A stretch of DNA of 64,000 bases from Cedecea neteri (GTDB lineage Bacteria; Pseudomonadota; Gammaproteobacteria; Enterobacterales; Enterobacteriaceae). Of this stretch, positions 9,664 through 19,686 are shown piece after piece (the stretch's first letter is position 1; each line of letters starts with the position of its first letter). The stretch lies in the NCBI RefSeq assembly GCF_000758325.1, contig NZ_CP009459.1, positions 930,001 through 994,000 on the forward strand, written 5' to 3'. Position numbers and translations under genes: made by a program. The notes under the pieces were generated by a model. It searched no databases and had not been told where the DNA came from. It saw only the letters and a list, made by a program, of their open reading frames with translations.

Positions 9664-11322
9664 CTATAGCCCCCAGAAGAGCAGTGCCAGCAGCTGAGGA
9701 GTGATGATGCGCAGGAACATCACCAGCGGGTAAACCGTGGCGTAAGAAAGCGCGGCGGCTCCGCTGGTCGCATGCAGCCCGTTTGCAAAGGCCAGCGCAG
9801 GCGGGTCGGTCATCGAGCCCGCCAGCATGCCGCACAGCGTCAGGTAGTTCATCTTCACCAGCAGGCGAGCAAGCAGGCCAACGGTAATCAGCGGCACCGC
9901 TGTAATCAGAATGCCGTAACCAATCCAGCTTATGCCGTCGCCCACCAGCAGCGTGTCGATAAAATCCCCGCCGGACTTGAGCCCAACCACCGCCAGAAAC
10001 AGGACGATGCCCAGCTCACGCAGCGCCAGGTTCGCACTCGGCGGCATAAACCAGTAGAGCTTGCCGATGCTGCCGATACGTCCGAGGATCAGCGCCATAA
10101 TCAGCGGCCCGCCAGCCAGGCCAAGGCGCAGCGCCGCCGGGAAGCCGGGGATAAACAGCGGAATGGAGCCCAGCAGCACACCAAGCCCGATACCGATGAA
10201 CACCGGCAGCATTTGCACCTGCTGCAGCTTGTGCTGCGCGTTACCGACTTCTGCCGCAACCGCATCTATCGATTGAGGCCGTCCGACCAGATTGAGGATA
10301 TCGCCAAACTGCAGGCTGGCGTTGCTGCTGGCCACCAGCTCGACCCCGGCGCGGTTAAGGCGAGATATCACCACGTCATATTTCTGCTTCAGATGCAGGT
10401 CGCGGATCTTCTTGCCCAGAACCTTTTCGTTGGTCACCACCACGCGCTCAACCCGCAGATCCGTACCCCGGGTTGATAGCGAGGTGTCGACTTCGTTGCC
10501 GATCACCAGCAGCGCTTTATGCAGATCCTTTTCGGCCCCAACCAGGTGTAACAGGTCGCCAGTCTGAACGATCGTCCCCGGAGAAGGCACCATTAACAGC
10601 TCTCCGCGCTTGAGCCGGGAGCAGATAATTTCGTCGCTGTTAAGAATCGGCACGTCCTGAATCGCCAGCCCGTTCAGGTTTGGGTTGGCGACGCAGATAT
10701 TCATGGTGTGCAGCTGGGCGTGATTTTGGCCGCTGCTGGCCTCAAACTGCTGCGCTTCTTTGTCAACGCTGACGCGAAAAGCCATACGTAACAGCCACAT
10801 GGTCAGCAGGATACCGCAAATCCCAAACGGATAGGCCATCGCATAGCTCATCCCCATTTGGTCAACCAATTGTCCCGGCGTACCGAGATCGGTGAGGATC
10901 TGCTGCCCGGCACCCAGCGCTGGGGTATTGGTGACGGCACCGGAGAAGATCCCCAGCACCACCGGCAATGGCACATTGAATAGCTTATAGACCACGGCGG
11001 TGACCAGTGCGCCAAGCACGACGATGAGTATAGCGAACAGATTTAGCCGCAGGCCGGAAACGCGCAGGGATGAGAAGAAACCGGGCCCGACCTGGATACC
11101 TATCGTGTAAACAAACAGGATCAGCCCAAACTCCTGGATAAAGTGCAGCATGTCGCCATTCAGGCCAATCCCGGCCTGATTGACAAAGTGGCCGACAATA
11201 ATACCGCCGAACAGCACGCCTCCGATCCCGAATCCTACCCCGCGGATCTTGATATTGCCGATCCACAATCCCACGACGGCGACCAGCGCCAGCATACTGA
11301 CGGTTAACGCTATTCCACTCAT
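9664..11322 (-). CDS. yidE: YidE, putative transporter of the aspartate:alanine exchanger family
   Basis: 552 aa (E. coli YidE 553). Two membrane halves, each with a family repeat, flank two RCK-C (TrkA-C) domains at about 190-375, seen as [12 protein letters not shown]...[14 protein letters not shown] and [26 protein letters not shown]...FGDILNLVG. The repeats carry [12 protein letters not shown] and [12 protein letters not shown], the paired signature of AAE transporters. Sits in the inner membrane; substrate unknown. Convergent with yidP and downstream of ibpB in the E. coli order, separated from ibpB by that operon's terminator. Confidence 0.93.
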   Translation of the reverse strand: MSGIALTVSMLALVAVVGLWIGNIKIRGVGFGIGGVLFGGIIVGHFVNQAGIGLNGDMLHFIQEFGLILFVYTIGIQVGPGFFSSLRVSGLRLNLFAILIVVLGALVTAVVYKLFNVPLPVVLGIFSGAVTNTPALGAGQQILTDLGTPGQLVDQMGMSYAMAYPFGICGILLTMWLLRMAFRVSVDKEAQQFEASSGQNHAQLHTMNICVANPNLNGLAIQDVPILNSDEIICSRLKRGELLMVPSPGTIVQTGDLLHLVGAEKDLHKALLVIGNEVDTSLSTRGTDLRVERVVVTNEKVLGKKIRDLHLKQKYDVVISRLNRAGVELVASSNASLQFGDILNLVGRPQSIDAVAAEVGNAQHKLQQVQMLPVFIGIGLGVLLGSIPLFIPGFPAALRLGLAGGPLIMALILGRIGSIGKLYWFMPPSANLALRELGIVLFLAVVGLKSGGDFIDTLLVGDGISWIGYGILITAVPLITVGLLARLLVKMNYLTLCGMLAGSMTDPPALAFANGLHATSGAAALSYATVYPLVMFLRIITPQLLALLFWGL

Positions 11323-11400
11323 ATATAATCCCTGTGAATAACATTATTGTTATTAAGGATTCTGGCAGAGCTGAAGGGCGGATAATGGGGCGCGGAGCAC

Positions 11401-11427
11401 AAAAAAGGCCCCATTTTCAGGGGCCTT
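11401..11427 (-). terminator. Rho-independent terminator of ibpAB
   Basis: Read leftward: AAGGCCCC, six-base loop, GGGGCCTT then a T-run, about 17 bases past the ibpB stop. Confidence 0.9.
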
Positions 11428-11443
11428 GATAAGGGAGACTGAA

Positions 11444-11872
11444 TTAGCTATTCAGCGCCGGACGTTCGCTAATGGCGATCCGCTGCGGAGCAACTTCTTC
11501 TGGGATGTCGCGCACCAGGTCAATGTGCAGCAAGCCGTGGGTGAACGTTGCCCCTGAGACCTTCATATGCTCGGCCAGGGTGAAGCTCAGACTGAACGGC
11601 TGAGTCACCAGCCCCTGATGCAGCCAGTTGATCTCTTTTTCCGGTTTAACCGGCGTGCCCTTCACGCTCAGGCGGGTACCTTCCAGCTCGATATCAAGAT
11701 CTTCCTGGCGGAAACCGGCCAAAGCCAGCGTAATGCGGTAATGATTATCGTCGCTTTTTTCGATGTTGTACGGCGGGAAGCTCTGGCTTTCACCACTGGA
11801 CTGCAGCGCGTTGGCCAGTTTATCGAAGCCGATCCATTGACGCAGAAGTGGGGATAAGTCGTAGTTACGCAT
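11444..11872 (-). CDS. ibpB: Small heat-shock protein IbpB
   Basis: 142 aa. Alpha-crystallin domain in the middle (about 35-125: [30 protein letters not shown], then [16 protein letters not shown]), with a C-terminal Ile-x-Ile-type anchor (QRIAIS). IbpB holds unfolded proteins in aggregates in a refoldable state together with IbpA. The start at 11872 is preceded by AAGGAG; the open frame extends to 11944 but that part lies in the structured leader. Second gene of the ibpAB operon, transcribed from the sigma-32 promoter before ibpA and with its own thermometer-like leader. Confidence 0.95.
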   Translation of the reverse strand: MRNYDLSPLLRQWIGFDKLANALQSSGESQSFPPYNIEKSDDNHYRITLALAGFRQEDLDIELEGTRLSVKGTPVKPEKEINWLHQGLVTQPFSLSFTLAEHMKVSGATFTHGLLHIDLVRDIPEEVAPQRIAISERPALNS

Positions 11873-11926
11873 AGTGTTTTCTCCTTCTTTGAAGCAAGAA
11901 ATAACCTGCCCGCATGCGAACGGGCA
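11873..11926 (-). promoter_or_regulatory. ROSE-like RNA thermometer before ibpB
   Basis: Read leftward, a TGCCCG/CGGGCA hairpin (11907-11926) is followed by UUGCU (complement of 11893-11897) and then AAGGAG (complement of 11881-11886), the arrangement by which the anti-Shine-Dalgarno U(U/C)GCU masks the ribosome site. A thermometer in this leader is known for E. coli ibpB. Pairing judged by eye. Confidence 0.55.
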
Positions 11927-11985
11927 TTGGCTCCCTGACGGCAAGCCAGCTTGATGACGGGCCGCGCGCGGCGCGACCCCATGAA

Positions 11986-12399
11986 TTAGTTGATTTCGAT
12001 GCGGCGAGGCTTCATCGATTCTGGAATTTCACGTTCCAGGCTGATGTACAGCAGGCCGTTGACAAGGTTTGCGCCACGAACGTGGATGTTTTCCGCCAGC
12101 TGGAATTTGCGCTCGAAGTTGCGTTCGGCAATGCCCTGGTAGAGGTAAGTACGCTCTTGCTGCTCGCCCGCGTGTGCCCCTTTGACGATAAGCAAATTAT
12201 CCTGGGCAGTGATCTCAAGTTCGCTTTCCGCGAAACCGGCGACGGCGATAGCAATCCGATAGTGGTTTTCGTCCACTAATTCAACGTTGTACGGAGGGTA
12301 GCCGCCGTTACTTTGGCTCTGGTTGCTTTCCAGCAGATTAAACAGACGGTCGAAACCAATGGCGGAACGGTACAACGGAGAAAGATCGAAGTTACGCAT
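11986..12399 (-). CDS. ibpA: Small heat-shock protein IbpA
   Basis: 137 aa, the same length as E. coli IbpA and nearly identical along its course. Alpha-crystallin domain at about 35-125 ([45 protein letters not shown]), C-terminal RRIEIN carrying the Ile-x-Ile type motif that docks neighbouring subunits. Cytoplasmic holdase; passes clients to DnaK and ClpB. First gene of ibpAB; 113 bases separate it from ibpB. Upstream lie a ROSE-type leader and a near-perfect sigma-32 promoter, so induction by heat is both transcriptional and translational. Confidence 0.97.
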   Translation of the reverse strand: MRNFDLSPLYRSAIGFDRLFNLLESNQSQSNGGYPPYNVELVDENHYRIAIAVAGFAESELEITAQDNLLIVKGAHAGEQQERTYLYQGIAERNFERKFQLAENIHVRGANLVNGLLYISLEREIPESMKPRRIEIN

Positions 12400-12502
12400 A
12401 ATAAAAAGCTCCTGAAATCAGCGAGTAAATGGTAAAAGCCTTCCAGTCGGACAGGCCATGAACCTGAGCACCCAATCGGCGTACTCGTTTTGGTTACCCT
12501 AC
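12400..12502 (-). promoter_or_regulatory. ROSE RNA thermometer in the ibpA leader
   Basis: The leader of about 100 bases ends with UCGCU (complement of 12420-12424), seven bases, then AGGAGC (complement of 12408-12413) and the ATG at 12399. UCGCU pairing with AGGAG is the hallmark of ROSE elements, which open at heat-shock temperature. Earlier hairpins are likely but were not folded by computer. Confidence 0.7.
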
Positions 12503-12532
12503 TAAAATGTGGCTCGCTTAAAATTTTTCAAG
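12503..12532 (-). promoter_or_regulatory. Sigma-32 (RpoH) promoter of ibpAB
   Basis: Read leftward: CTTGAAA (complement of 12526-12532), 13 bases, CCACATTTTA (complement of 12503-12512). This matches the heat-shock consensus CTTGAAA-N13-CCCCATnT at all but one important base. The 314-base gap between ibpA and yidQ otherwise holds the ROSE leader and an AT-rich stretch presumably carrying the yidQ promoter. Confidence 0.85.
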
Positions 12533-12713
12533 GCGCTTTACTGCAAATTTTTTGCGTCCTGAGGTTTCCTTACATAGACTGGCAAACAGCATAAAAGGTT
12601 AAAAATATGCGATAGCCGCCGCAGAGCGGAACGATGGGCATTTTTAAATCACAGGCGGATGTTATAACTCCGCTGGGGCTGGTACTCCGCCAACCATTGA
12701 AGATGACAGCAAA

Positions 12714-13046
12714 ATGATAATGAGAAACTGGTTTCCAACTCTGGTGATTAGCAGCGGGCTGTTATTACTGACCGGCTGCTCCAGTATGATGTCACACAGC
12801 GGCGGCAAAGAAGGTTTGTATCCGGGCACGCGAGCCAGCGCAGCAACGCTTGGCGACGATGAAACAAGCTGGGCTATAAAACCACTGGTTGCGCTGGATC
12901 TGCCGTTTACCGCCGTGCTCGATACGGTGCTGCTGCCGTGGGATATGTTCCGTAAAGACAACTCGGTGAGATCGCGTGTGGAAGCCAGCGAGCAACAGAA
13001 TCTGGCCACTAACTCCGTTATCCCACCGGCAGAACTGCCTCACTGA
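12714..13046 (+). CDS. yidQ: YidQ, small DUF1375 lipoprotein
   Basis: 110 aa (same as E. coli YidQ). Signal peptide with lipobox LLTGC (Cys near residue 22), so the mature protein is lipid-anchored, probably in the outer membrane. The mature part has GGKEGLYPGTRASA and LDLPFTAVLDTVLLPWDMFRKD, the conserved DUF1375 core; function unknown. The ATG at 12714 is followed by a second at 12720, either could be used, and no strong ribosome site is seen. The end is five bases from the end of convergent yidR, leaving no room for a separate terminator. Confidence 0.9.
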   Translation: MIMRNWFPTLVISSGLLLLTGCSSMMSHSGGKEGLYPGTRASAATLGDDETSWAIKPLVALDLPFTAVLDTVLLPWDMFRKDNSVRSRVEASEQQNLATNSVIPPAELPH

Positions 13047-13051
13047 ATCAT

Positions 13052-14320
13052 TTACAGACCGGTTTCCGCACACCATAGCTGGCGGAAACCATCGATGTCC
13101 TGCATCCAGGCAACCTGCTTGCCGTTTGGGGAAAAGACGATAGCGTCCCCGGAAGGCGCTTCCCCTTCCGCTGCACCTAATGCCGTAATCGCTCCGCTTT
13201 GCGCGTCACACAGCACCACACGGCCCTGCTGCACAAACCCAAGGGCTTTGCCGGAAGGATGCCAGTTAAAGGCCGACTGAATGCCGTGCTCACCGTGGGT
13301 AATCTGCCGTGGCTCACCGCCGTTCGGGGAAATCATCCAAAGCTGCACCACGCCGCTGTCGTCGCGCATCAGGAAGGCAAGCTGGCTACCGTCCGGGCTG
13401 CTGCGGATCCAGTGCCGGGGCTGATTCACCAGGCCCGGATAGCTGCGCTCATGGGTAAAAGTCAGCCGGCGCTGCACCACACCTTTTGGCGGCGCTGGCA
13501 GCGTCGTGGCGGTGCCACACAGCGGTTCACTTCCAGCTTGCTGGTACGCCTGCGGCTCATCGGGCAGATCGACGATAAACAGCTCAGGCACCTTCTCGCC
13601 GTTTGCCGACCAGGTATCGCCAATAAATGCCAGCGCCCAGCGCTGAACGCTACCGTCTGGCTTTCGGTAGCCATGCTCCCCGACCCAGCCTTCTTCGTAG
13701 GCACGGTTAATCTCATCGCTGCCGGGCTGTGGCTCTGCCGTTGTGCGGCTCACCAGCACGCAATAATGGCTCCCGCCGTATTCTCGTGGATGCTGTTTTG
13801 GCGGCGTTACGGGGCCAAAAGGCAGCGCGATGCCGACGTTACGTAGATCTAAGCGCGTATCAAACTCATGCATAACGTGGTCGTTGTAGGTGAAGCTCAG
13901 GCGGCTGCCGTCCGGACTCCAGACGTGAACATGGCTGCCGCCGCGCAGCGCGCCAGGGGTATAAGGCGAGGTGATGTCCATCGCATCAAGGTTTCTGGCC
14001 TCACCCTGCGCCACAACCACGCCACGGCGGTGGTGGAAGTCATAGTGCCAGTCAGTGTCCGGGTTTTCCGGGCCGTGGATGAAAACGTAACGCTCAGGCT
14101 GCCGTGGGCTCACGGTCACCACGCCAACGTGGGCACCTTCTGGGGCGCGATAAACTACCTCGACATCACCGTTCTGGGTATTAACTCGCTCGATGGTTGT
14201 GCCGGTAAAAGAAGCACCCGATGGCCGCACGTCGAAGGCCAGCCACTGGCTGTCCGGCGTCCAGGTATTAACGTTGGTAAGCTGATGATGACGCGGTGCG
14301 AAGGTGAGTTGTTTAATCAC
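13052..14320 (-). CDS. yidR: YidR, beta-propeller (oligogalacturonide-lyase-like fold) protein
   Basis: 422 aa, homologue of E. coli YidR (DUF3748). Repeated WD40-like/TolB-type blades are visible (TPDSQWLAFD, SPDGSRLSFT, SPDGSQLAFLMRDDSGVVQLWMIS, HPSGKALGFV, SPNGKQVAWM), the fold also used by oligogalacturonate lyase; no activity is proven. No signal peptide, so cytoplasmic. Start is GTG at 14320 with AGGG seven bases upstream; that AGGG also lies in one arm of a CCCTGA/TCAGGG hairpin (14328-14355) shared with the end of the LysR gene. An insert of about 12 residues after VGEHG is absent from the E. coli protein as I recall it. Confidence 0.88.
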   Translation of the reverse strand: MIKQLTFAPRHHQLTNVNTWTPDSQWLAFDVRPSGASFTGTTIERVNTQNGDVEVVYRAPEGAHVGVVTVSPRQPERYVFIHGPENPDTDWHYDFHHRRGVVVAQGEARNLDAMDITSPYTPGALRGGSHVHVWSPDGSRLSFTYNDHVMHEFDTRLDLRNVGIALPFGPVTPPKQHPREYGGSHYCVLVSRTTAEPQPGSDEINRAYEEGWVGEHGYRKPDGSVQRWALAFIGDTWSANGEKVPELFIVDLPDEPQAYQQAGSEPLCGTATTLPAPPKGVVQRRLTFTHERSYPGLVNQPRHWIRSSPDGSQLAFLMRDDSGVVQLWMISPNGGEPRQITHGEHGIQSAFNWHPSGKALGFVQQGRVVLCDAQSGAITALGAAEGEAPSGDAIVFSPNGKQVAWMQDIDGFRQLWCAETGL

Positions 14321-14362
14321 GGTTTTGCCCTGAAGCGCTGAGTACGCCTCAGGGTAAAAGAA

Positions 14363-15238
14363 TTAGCCAGGCCTTTCCACTTTGCCAGGCAGCCTGCCCC
14401 GAAGCCACGCGCAAAACTGGCGGGTTAGCGGGTCATTTTCGCTTTCACGATGGATAAGCCACGCCCAGTCAGCGCCACGTACGGTTTGCTCCACCAGCGG
14501 GCTAAGTTGCTCATTTTCCCTTTTTCTTTCTGCCAGCAGTTGGCTGACAAGCGCAATACCCAGTCCCTCTGCAGCGGCGTCAAGCAACAATCCAGCATCG
14601 GAGAAATTCATCCCCTGGCTTTGCTGGCCGACGTCCACCCCGCCAGCCACGCTCCAGTGCTCCCAGCTCATCTCACGTTCGCCGTGCAGCGTTATTCGCT
14701 GTTCCACCGGCATAGCCTGCACGGCGGGATGACAGGCCGGATAAAGTCTATCCTTGTACAACACCTCAAAAAGGCATTCCGCCTGCTGGCTGAGGTCGTC
14801 CCGGATAGCCACGTCGATGGTTTCGCTGGCCATGTCCGGCGGGTCAAAACTGGTGAACAGCCAAAGATCGGTCTGCGGATACCGGCGATTAAAGTCCGCC
14901 AGATTGGGCAACAGCCAGTGCCTGGCGAAAGCGGGGGTGGTGTTCACGATAAGCTGGTTCGGCTTGCGGTACTGATCGAGCCGACGGATACCCACAGCCA
15001 GCTGTTGCAGCATAACCTGCGCGGTGCTGTAGAGATCCTGGCCGGCGTCCGTAAGGCTGACGCTACGCCCGCTGCGAAAGAACAGCGGTTGCTCCAGGTA
15101 AGCCTCCAGACTGCGGATTTGCTGGCTGATGGCCGATTGAGTCAGGTGCAATTCCGCGGCAGCTTGATGAAAGCTCCCCAAGCGCGCGGCGGCTTCAAAC
15201 CCACGCAGGGCATTTAACGGTGGCCAGTGTTTTAACAT
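14363..15238 (-). CDS. LysR-family regulator (GcvA-like)
   Basis: 291 aa, normal LysR length. N-terminal helix-turn-helix at about 10-65 (LNALRGFEAAARLGSFHQAAAELHLTQSAISQQIRSLE), then a periplasmic-binding-like effector domain. The opening WPPLNALRGFEAAARLGSF is typical of the GcvA/AmpR branch. It is divergent from the Tat-exported deiminase gene with 129 bases between, the normal geometry for a LysR protein and its target, so it probably controls that gene. The pair occupies the place of cbrA in E. coli, which suggests joint acquisition. Effector unknown. Confidence 0.88.
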   Translation of the reverse strand: MLKHWPPLNALRGFEAAARLGSFHQAAAELHLTQSAISQQIRSLEAYLEQPLFFRSGRSVSLTDAGQDLYSTAQVMLQQLAVGIRRLDQYRKPNQLIVNTTPAFARHWLLPNLADFNRRYPQTDLWLFTSFDPPDMASETIDVAIRDDLSQQAECLFEVLYKDRLYPACHPAVQAMPVEQRITLHGEREMSWEHWSVAGGVDVGQQSQGMNFSDAGLLLDAAAEGLGIALVSQLLAERKRENEQLSPLVEQTVRGADWAWLIHRESENDPLTRQFCAWLRGRLPGKVERPG

Positions 15239-15367
15239 ATCGATAAGCCGAGCTAATCAGGTGTCCGCTAAATATATCGTTGGAAGCTGAATTCAGCCAG
15301 TGGTGGAATATCAACCTGTAACACTGAGCAGAATTTCTTACGTTAAACAGCTATACGGGAGTCCGGT

Positions 15368-16489
15368 ATGTCAACGCGTCGTGAATTTATCAAATGTGCC
15401 TCGGTGCTGGCCGGGATGGGCATGGCGGGCTCTTTCGGGCTGCCTGTTTCCGCCTTCGCGGCCGCCAGCCCTGGCTGGCGCATGCCTGACGAAGGCGAGC
15501 TGCAGCAGCGTGCATTTATCGCGTTTGGCGCTCAGCGATCCATCTGGAAAGATTTTACCCCTGACGTGCAGGATGCCCTGGGCCGCATCGCGCACGCCAT
15601 CGCCGGTTACCAGCCGTTGACGGTATTCTGCCGGGAGCACGAACGCACCCTGGCTGAGGAAAAATGCGGCAGCCACAACGTAACCTACGTGGTGACCGAG
15701 CTGGACGACATCTGGATGCGGGACACCGGCGCGTGCTTTGTCACTTCGCCGGATGGCAAACTCGCCGCCGTGGGCTTTAACTTCAACGGCTGGGGCAATA
15801 AACAGCGGCACAGCAAAGACACGAAGCTGGCGGCGTTTATGGCCAAAAAATACGATGCGGTGCCGTTCATCCGCAGCGCGCTGACGGGCGAAGGTGGCGG
15901 CATTGAAGTGGACGGGCACGGCACCGGCATCATGACCGAAAGTAGCTGGGTAAACGCCAACCGTAACCCGGACTGGAGCCGTGACCGGGTCGAACAGGAG
16001 CTGAAAACGCAGCTTGGTCTGAGGAAGATTATCTGGCTGCCGGGCATCAAAGGCAAAGATATCACCGACGCCCACGTCGATTTTTACGCCCGCTTTGTAA
16101 AGCCAGGCGTGGTGATCGCCAACCTCGATCCCGACCCGGATTCCTGGGACCACAAGGTGACCCAGGCGCATCTGGAGATCCTCAGGCAGGCAACAGACGC
16201 CGATGGCCGCAGGCTACAGGTGCACAGCGTCACGCCGCCACAGGCCCCACGCGCAAGCCGCTTCAGCGAAGAGAACCCGGATTTTGCCGCCGGGTACATT
16301 AACTACTTCGTGATAAATGGCGCGATTATCGCCCCGGAATTTGGCGATGAAGAGACCGATGAGGCGGCATTTCGCCTGCTGTCGACGCTTTACCCTGAGC
16401 GTGAGGTCGTGCAGTTGAACATCGACGCGATTGCCGCCGGAGGCGGAGGGATTCACTGCGTGACGAATCAGTTACCCGCAGTGAAATAA
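15368..16489 (+). CDS. Tat-exported agmatine deiminase / peptidylarginine deiminase family protein
   Basis: 373 aa. The N-terminus is a twin-arginine signal (TRREFIK at 3-9, hydrophobic stretch, cleavage near AFA-AAS), so it is exported folded to the periplasm. The catalytic set of the PPAD family is intact: ELDDIWMRD (residues 111-119), GEGGGIEVDG with Glu175, DAHVD with His236, and the nucleophile Cys364 in GGGGIHCVTNQLP. Cytosolic members turn agmatine into N-carbamoylputrescine and ammonia; a periplasmic one could act on external agmatine or another guanidino compound. GGGAG precedes the ATG. Divergent from a LysR gene; no putrescine gene adjoins it. Confidence 0.88.
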   Translation: MSTRREFIKCASVLAGMGMAGSFGLPVSAFAAASPGWRMPDEGELQQRAFIAFGAQRSIWKDFTPDVQDALGRIAHAIAGYQPLTVFCREHERTLAEEKCGSHNVTYVVTELDDIWMRDTGACFVTSPDGKLAAVGFNFNGWGNKQRHSKDTKLAAFMAKKYDAVPFIRSALTGEGGGIEVDGHGTGIMTESSWVNANRNPDWSRDRVEQELKTQLGLRKIIWLPGIKGKDITDAHVDFYARFVKPGVVIANLDPDPDSWDHKVTQAHLEILRQATDADGRRLQVHSVTPPQAPRASRFSEENPDFAAGYINYFVINGAIIAPEFGDEETDEAAFRLLSTLYPEREVVQLNIDAIAAGGGGIHCVTNQLPAVK

Positions 16490-16520
16490 CAAAAGGGAGC
16501 GCACCAGGCGCTCCCTCTTA
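16490..16520. terminator. Bidirectional terminator between the deiminase gene and dgoT
   Basis: GGGAGCGC (16495-16502), five-base loop, GCGCTCCC (16508-16515) then TCTTATTT, with AAAA on the left, so it can serve both convergent genes. Confidence 0.85.
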
Positions 16521-16521
16521 T

Positions 16522-17814
16522 TTAACCCACCCTTTCCACTTTCCCCACCAGCAGTATGTAGGAAAGTGCGCCAAGAAAAGCGACCGCCGCGATATATACC
16601 AACGCCGGCGCAAAACCGTAGCTTTGAGCGAGATAGCCAATGACCAGGGGCACGGTGATCCCGCCGAGGCCGCCGATAAAGTTAAACACGCCGCCCGTCA
16701 GGCCAATCAGGCGCATTGGTGCCAGGGAGGACACCAGCGACCAGGTGATGGACGCAAAGCCGTTACCGAAGAAGGCAATCGCCATCAGCGTCATAATCCA
16801 CACCGGATCCTCAGTGTAGTTAGCTCCCATGATGCAGGTTGAGAGCAGCAAACCGCAAATGATGGGTGTTTTACGCGCAATTCCCAGCGAATACCCTTTC
16901 CGCACCAGGCGGTCCGCTACCCAACCGGACAGCAGTACGCCAAAGAAGGCCGCCAGAAATGGCACCGTGGTCATAAAACCAGCCTTCAGAGCGGTAATGC
17001 CTTTTTCCTGCGTCAGGTAGTTCGGGAACCAGGTCAGGAAAAACCATAGCGTTGAAGCTACCGCGAACTGGCCCAAATAAACACCTACCAGCTTACGGTG
17101 GAACACCAGTTTCCAGTCGGCGGCGCTCAGCGGCTTACGCGCTTTCTTTTCTACTGGAGCATCGCCGTCCACAAGGCCACCGCCTTCGCGAATGTAGTCC
17201 AGCTCAGCGGCGTTAATGCCTTTGCTCTTACGCGGCGGCTGATAAACCTTAAACCAGATAATCGACCAGATGATGCCGACCCCGCCGGTTACGATAAACA
17301 CCCAATGCCAGCTTAAAAGCTCCTGAATCCAGATCAGCAGTGGCGTAAGGAATGCCAGGCCAACAAACTGCCCGGAGGTGTAAAAGCCCACCGCAGACGC
17401 ACGCTCGTGCTCCGGGAACCAGCTTGTCACCATCCGGTTATTGGTCGGGAACGCCGGTGCTTCAAAAATACCGGTAATCGCGCGCAGGCCAATCAGCGAC
17501 AGCAGACCGGTCGCAAACCCCTGGAACAAAGTGGCAACGGACCACCCCATGATGGCAATAAAATAGGTCAGTCGGGAACCCACGCGGTCGAGAAACCAGC
17601 CGCCCGGGATCTGGCACAGGGTATAAAGCCAGGCAAAGGCCGAGAAGATATAGCCCATTTCCGTTTTGGTGATACCAAACTCTTCCTGAATATGGGCTGA
17701 GGCAACCGCGAGGTTGGCGCGGTCAACGTAGCAAATCACCACCGTAATAAAGATCATCACCAGCGTTAAATAACGGCGGCGCGTAGGTTTCACTGTCGTT
17801 ACAGAAATATCCAT
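16522..17814 (-). CDS. dgoT: D-galactonate:H+ symporter DgoT
   Basis: 430 aa, the same length as E. coli DgoT and highly similar throughout. MFS anion:cation symporter with twelve expected membrane segments; seen are the first helix with [13 protein letters not shown], the motif-A-like [11 protein letters not shown] and [13 protein letters not shown], and [19 protein letters not shown]. It brings D-galactonate across the inner membrane for the dgo enzymes. Last gene of the leftward dgoRKADT operon; a gap of 109 bases separates it from dgoD, the only sizeable gap in the operon, and ends with a terminator shared with the deiminase gene. Confidence 0.95.
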   Translation of the reverse strand: MDISVTTVKPTRRRYLTLVMIFITVVICYVDRANLAVASAHIQEEFGITKTEMGYIFSAFAWLYTLCQIPGGWFLDRVGSRLTYFIAIMGWSVATLFQGFATGLLSLIGLRAITGIFEAPAFPTNNRMVTSWFPEHERASAVGFYTSGQFVGLAFLTPLLIWIQELLSWHWVFIVTGGVGIIWSIIWFKVYQPPRKSKGINAAELDYIREGGGLVDGDAPVEKKARKPLSAADWKLVFHRKLVGVYLGQFAVASTLWFFLTWFPNYLTQEKGITALKAGFMTTVPFLAAFFGVLLSGWVADRLVRKGYSLGIARKTPIICGLLLSTCIMGANYTEDPVWIMTLMAIAFFGNGFASITWSLVSSLAPMRLIGLTGGVFNFIGGLGGITVPLVIGYLAQSYGFAPALVYIAAVAFLGALSYILLVGKVERVG

Positions 17815-17923
17815 GATATTTCATCTCCAGAATATGGCATGGCGAATCTCATCACCATGCCCTGTGATACAGAGGGTGTTTATAATGTTTTATTATTTAC
17901 TGCTGACTTCTGACGTTATTTTT

Positions 17924-19072
17924 TTACCATTCAGCCACGGAACCGTCGGCGTGACGCCATAAAGGGTTTCGCCAGTCGGTAGCATTTTTACTGCGGGCAA
18001 TCACCTGCTCTTCGTCAATTTCAACCCCAAGCCCCGGTTTCATCAGCGGCAGGAAATAACCGCCGTCCATTTTAAAGTCTTCTTTGTTTTTCACGAAGTC
18101 GAGTAGCTCGGCACCTTTGTTATAGTGGATACCCATGCTTTGCTCCTGGAATACCGCGTTACGGGAAACAAAGTCGATATGCAAGCAGGCGGCCAGCGCA
18201 ATCGGTCCCAGCGGACAGTGCGGCGCGAGAGAAACATCGTAAGCTTCTGCCATACCGGCAATTTTATAGCATTCGGTGATGCCGCCTGCGTGGGAGAGAT
18301 CCGGCTGCAGAATGGCAATACCGCCCGCTTCCAGCACGCGCTTAAATTCAAAGCGGGAGAACATGCGTTCGCCTGCCGCGATAGGAATGTGCGTTTGCGC
18401 CGCCAGGCGTGGATAATATTCCGCCTGTTCCGCCAGAACCGGTTCTTCAATAAACAGAGGGCGATACGGCTCCAGTTCTTTAATTAATACTTTAGCCATC
18501 GGGGCGCTTACCCGCCCATGGAAATCCAGGCCAAATTCAATTTCATTGCCGAAGGTTTCGCGAATTTGAGCCACCGTATTTACGGCGGCGTCAACGGCAC
18601 GGGAATTATCAATAATGCCCATCTCCTCGCAGCCATTTAATTTAAAGGTATCGAAACCAATTTTGCGTAAGGATTTAATTCCGTCGATCACTTCTGCCGG
18701 GCGGTCGCCGCCAACCCAGCTGTAGGCTTTAATTTTATCGCGCACCAGGCCGCCCATAAGCTGCCATACCGGCGCGTTAAGCACCTTACCTTTAATATCC
18801 CACAGCGCCTGATCGATCCCGGCAATGGCGCTCATCAGAATCGGGCCACCGCGATAGAACCCGCCGCGATACATCACCTGCCACAGGTCGTTAATGCGGG
18901 CCGGATCCTGTCCAATCAGGTATTCGCTTAGTTCATGCACCGCTGCCTCAACGCTGCGGGCGCGCCCCTCGATAACCGGTTCCCCCCAGCCCACTACACC
19001 CTCGTCAGTCTCAATTTTCAGGAACATCCAGCGCGGCGGTAAACGGTACGTCGTCAGTTTGGTAATTTTCAT
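17924..19072 (-). CDS. dgoD: D-galactonate dehydratase DgoD
   Basis: 382 aa, enolase-superfamily acid-sugar dehydratase making 2-dehydro-3-deoxy-D-galactonate from D-galactonate. All known E. coli DgoD active-site positions are present at the same numbers: metal ligands Asp183, Glu209 and Glu235, and catalytic His185 and His285 ([25 protein letters not shown]). Cytosolic. Its ATG overlaps the dgoA stop by four bases. Second step of the pathway, before DgoK and DgoA. Confidence 0.97.
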   Translation of the reverse strand: MKITKLTTYRLPPRWMFLKIETDEGVVGWGEPVIEGRARSVEAAVHELSEYLIGQDPARINDLWQVMYRGGFYRGGPILMSAIAGIDQALWDIKGKVLNAPVWQLMGGLVRDKIKAYSWVGGDRPAEVIDGIKSLRKIGFDTFKLNGCEEMGIIDNSRAVDAAVNTVAQIRETFGNEIEFGLDFHGRVSAPMAKVLIKELEPYRPLFIEEPVLAEQAEYYPRLAAQTHIPIAAGERMFSRFEFKRVLEAGGIAILQPDLSHAGGITECYKIAGMAEAYDVSLAPHCPLGPIALAACLHIDFVSRNAVFQEQSMGIHYNKGAELLDFVKNKEDFKMDGGYFLPLMKPGLGVEIDEEQVIARSKNATDWRNPLWRHADGSVAEW

Positions 19073-19686
19073 TGCACGGCCTCTTGATACGCTTTAACAA
19101 ATGCTTTTGCCCTTTCGCTGGTGCGGCTCACCGGCTGCCCGGCACGGTATAAATCGCTGCCCAACCCCGCCCCAGCGCAGCCAGCCTGCAGCCAGATATG
19201 CAGGTTTTCCGGCGTAACGCCGCCGACGGCAAACACCGGCACGTCCGGCGGAAGCACGGCTTTCAGCGCTTTGATGTAGTCCGGCCCGAAGGCAGAAGAA
19301 GGGAAAATTTTCAGCGTCTGCGCGCCCGCCTCCAGCGCGGAAAAAGCCTCGGAGGCCGTTGCACAGCCCGCACAAACCGTCATACCGCTTGCCACGGCGC
19401 GGCGGATCACGTCCGGCTGTGTGTTCGGCGTGACCATCAGCTTGCTGCCCATTGCCGCCAGTTCGTCTACCTGATCCACCTTGAGTACAGTGCCCGCCCC
19501 GATCAGCGCTTTATCGCCGAATTCTGCGACCATAGAGGCGATGCTTTGCTGCCACAGCGGTGAGTTGAGGGGAATTTCCACCGCATCAAACCCGGCGTCC
19601 AACAGCGCGATTACGTGCGCCTGGACCTCCTGCGGGGTGATGCCGCGTAAAATCGCGATCAGCGGAAGCTTAGTTTGCCACTGCAT
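19069..19686 (-). CDS. dgoA: 2-dehydro-3-deoxy-6-phosphogalactonate aldolase DgoA
   Basis: 205 aa class I aldolase of the KDPG/KHG family, splitting 2-dehydro-3-deoxy-6-phosphogalactonate into pyruvate and glyceraldehyde-3-phosphate. Schiff-base lysine is Lys126 in [10 protein letters not shown], and Glu37 in AVEIPLNSP is the conserved acid. ATG at 19686 is chosen: AAGGAG lies eight bases upstream and the protein starts MQWQTKLPL as in E. coli; a TTG two codons earlier would be too close to the ribosome site. Overlaps dgoK by 17 bases and dgoD by four, indicating coupled translation. Confidence 0.96.
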   Translation of the reverse strand: MQWQTKLPLIAILRGITPQEVQAHVIALLDAGFDAVEIPLNSPLWQQSIASMVAEFGDKALIGAGTVLKVDQVDELAAMGSKLMVTPNTQPDVIRRAVASGMTVCAGCATASEAFSALEAGAQTLKIFPSSAFGPDYIKALKAVLPPDVPVFAVGGVTPENLHIWLQAGCAGAGLGSDLYRAGQPVSRTSERAKAFVKAYQEAVQ

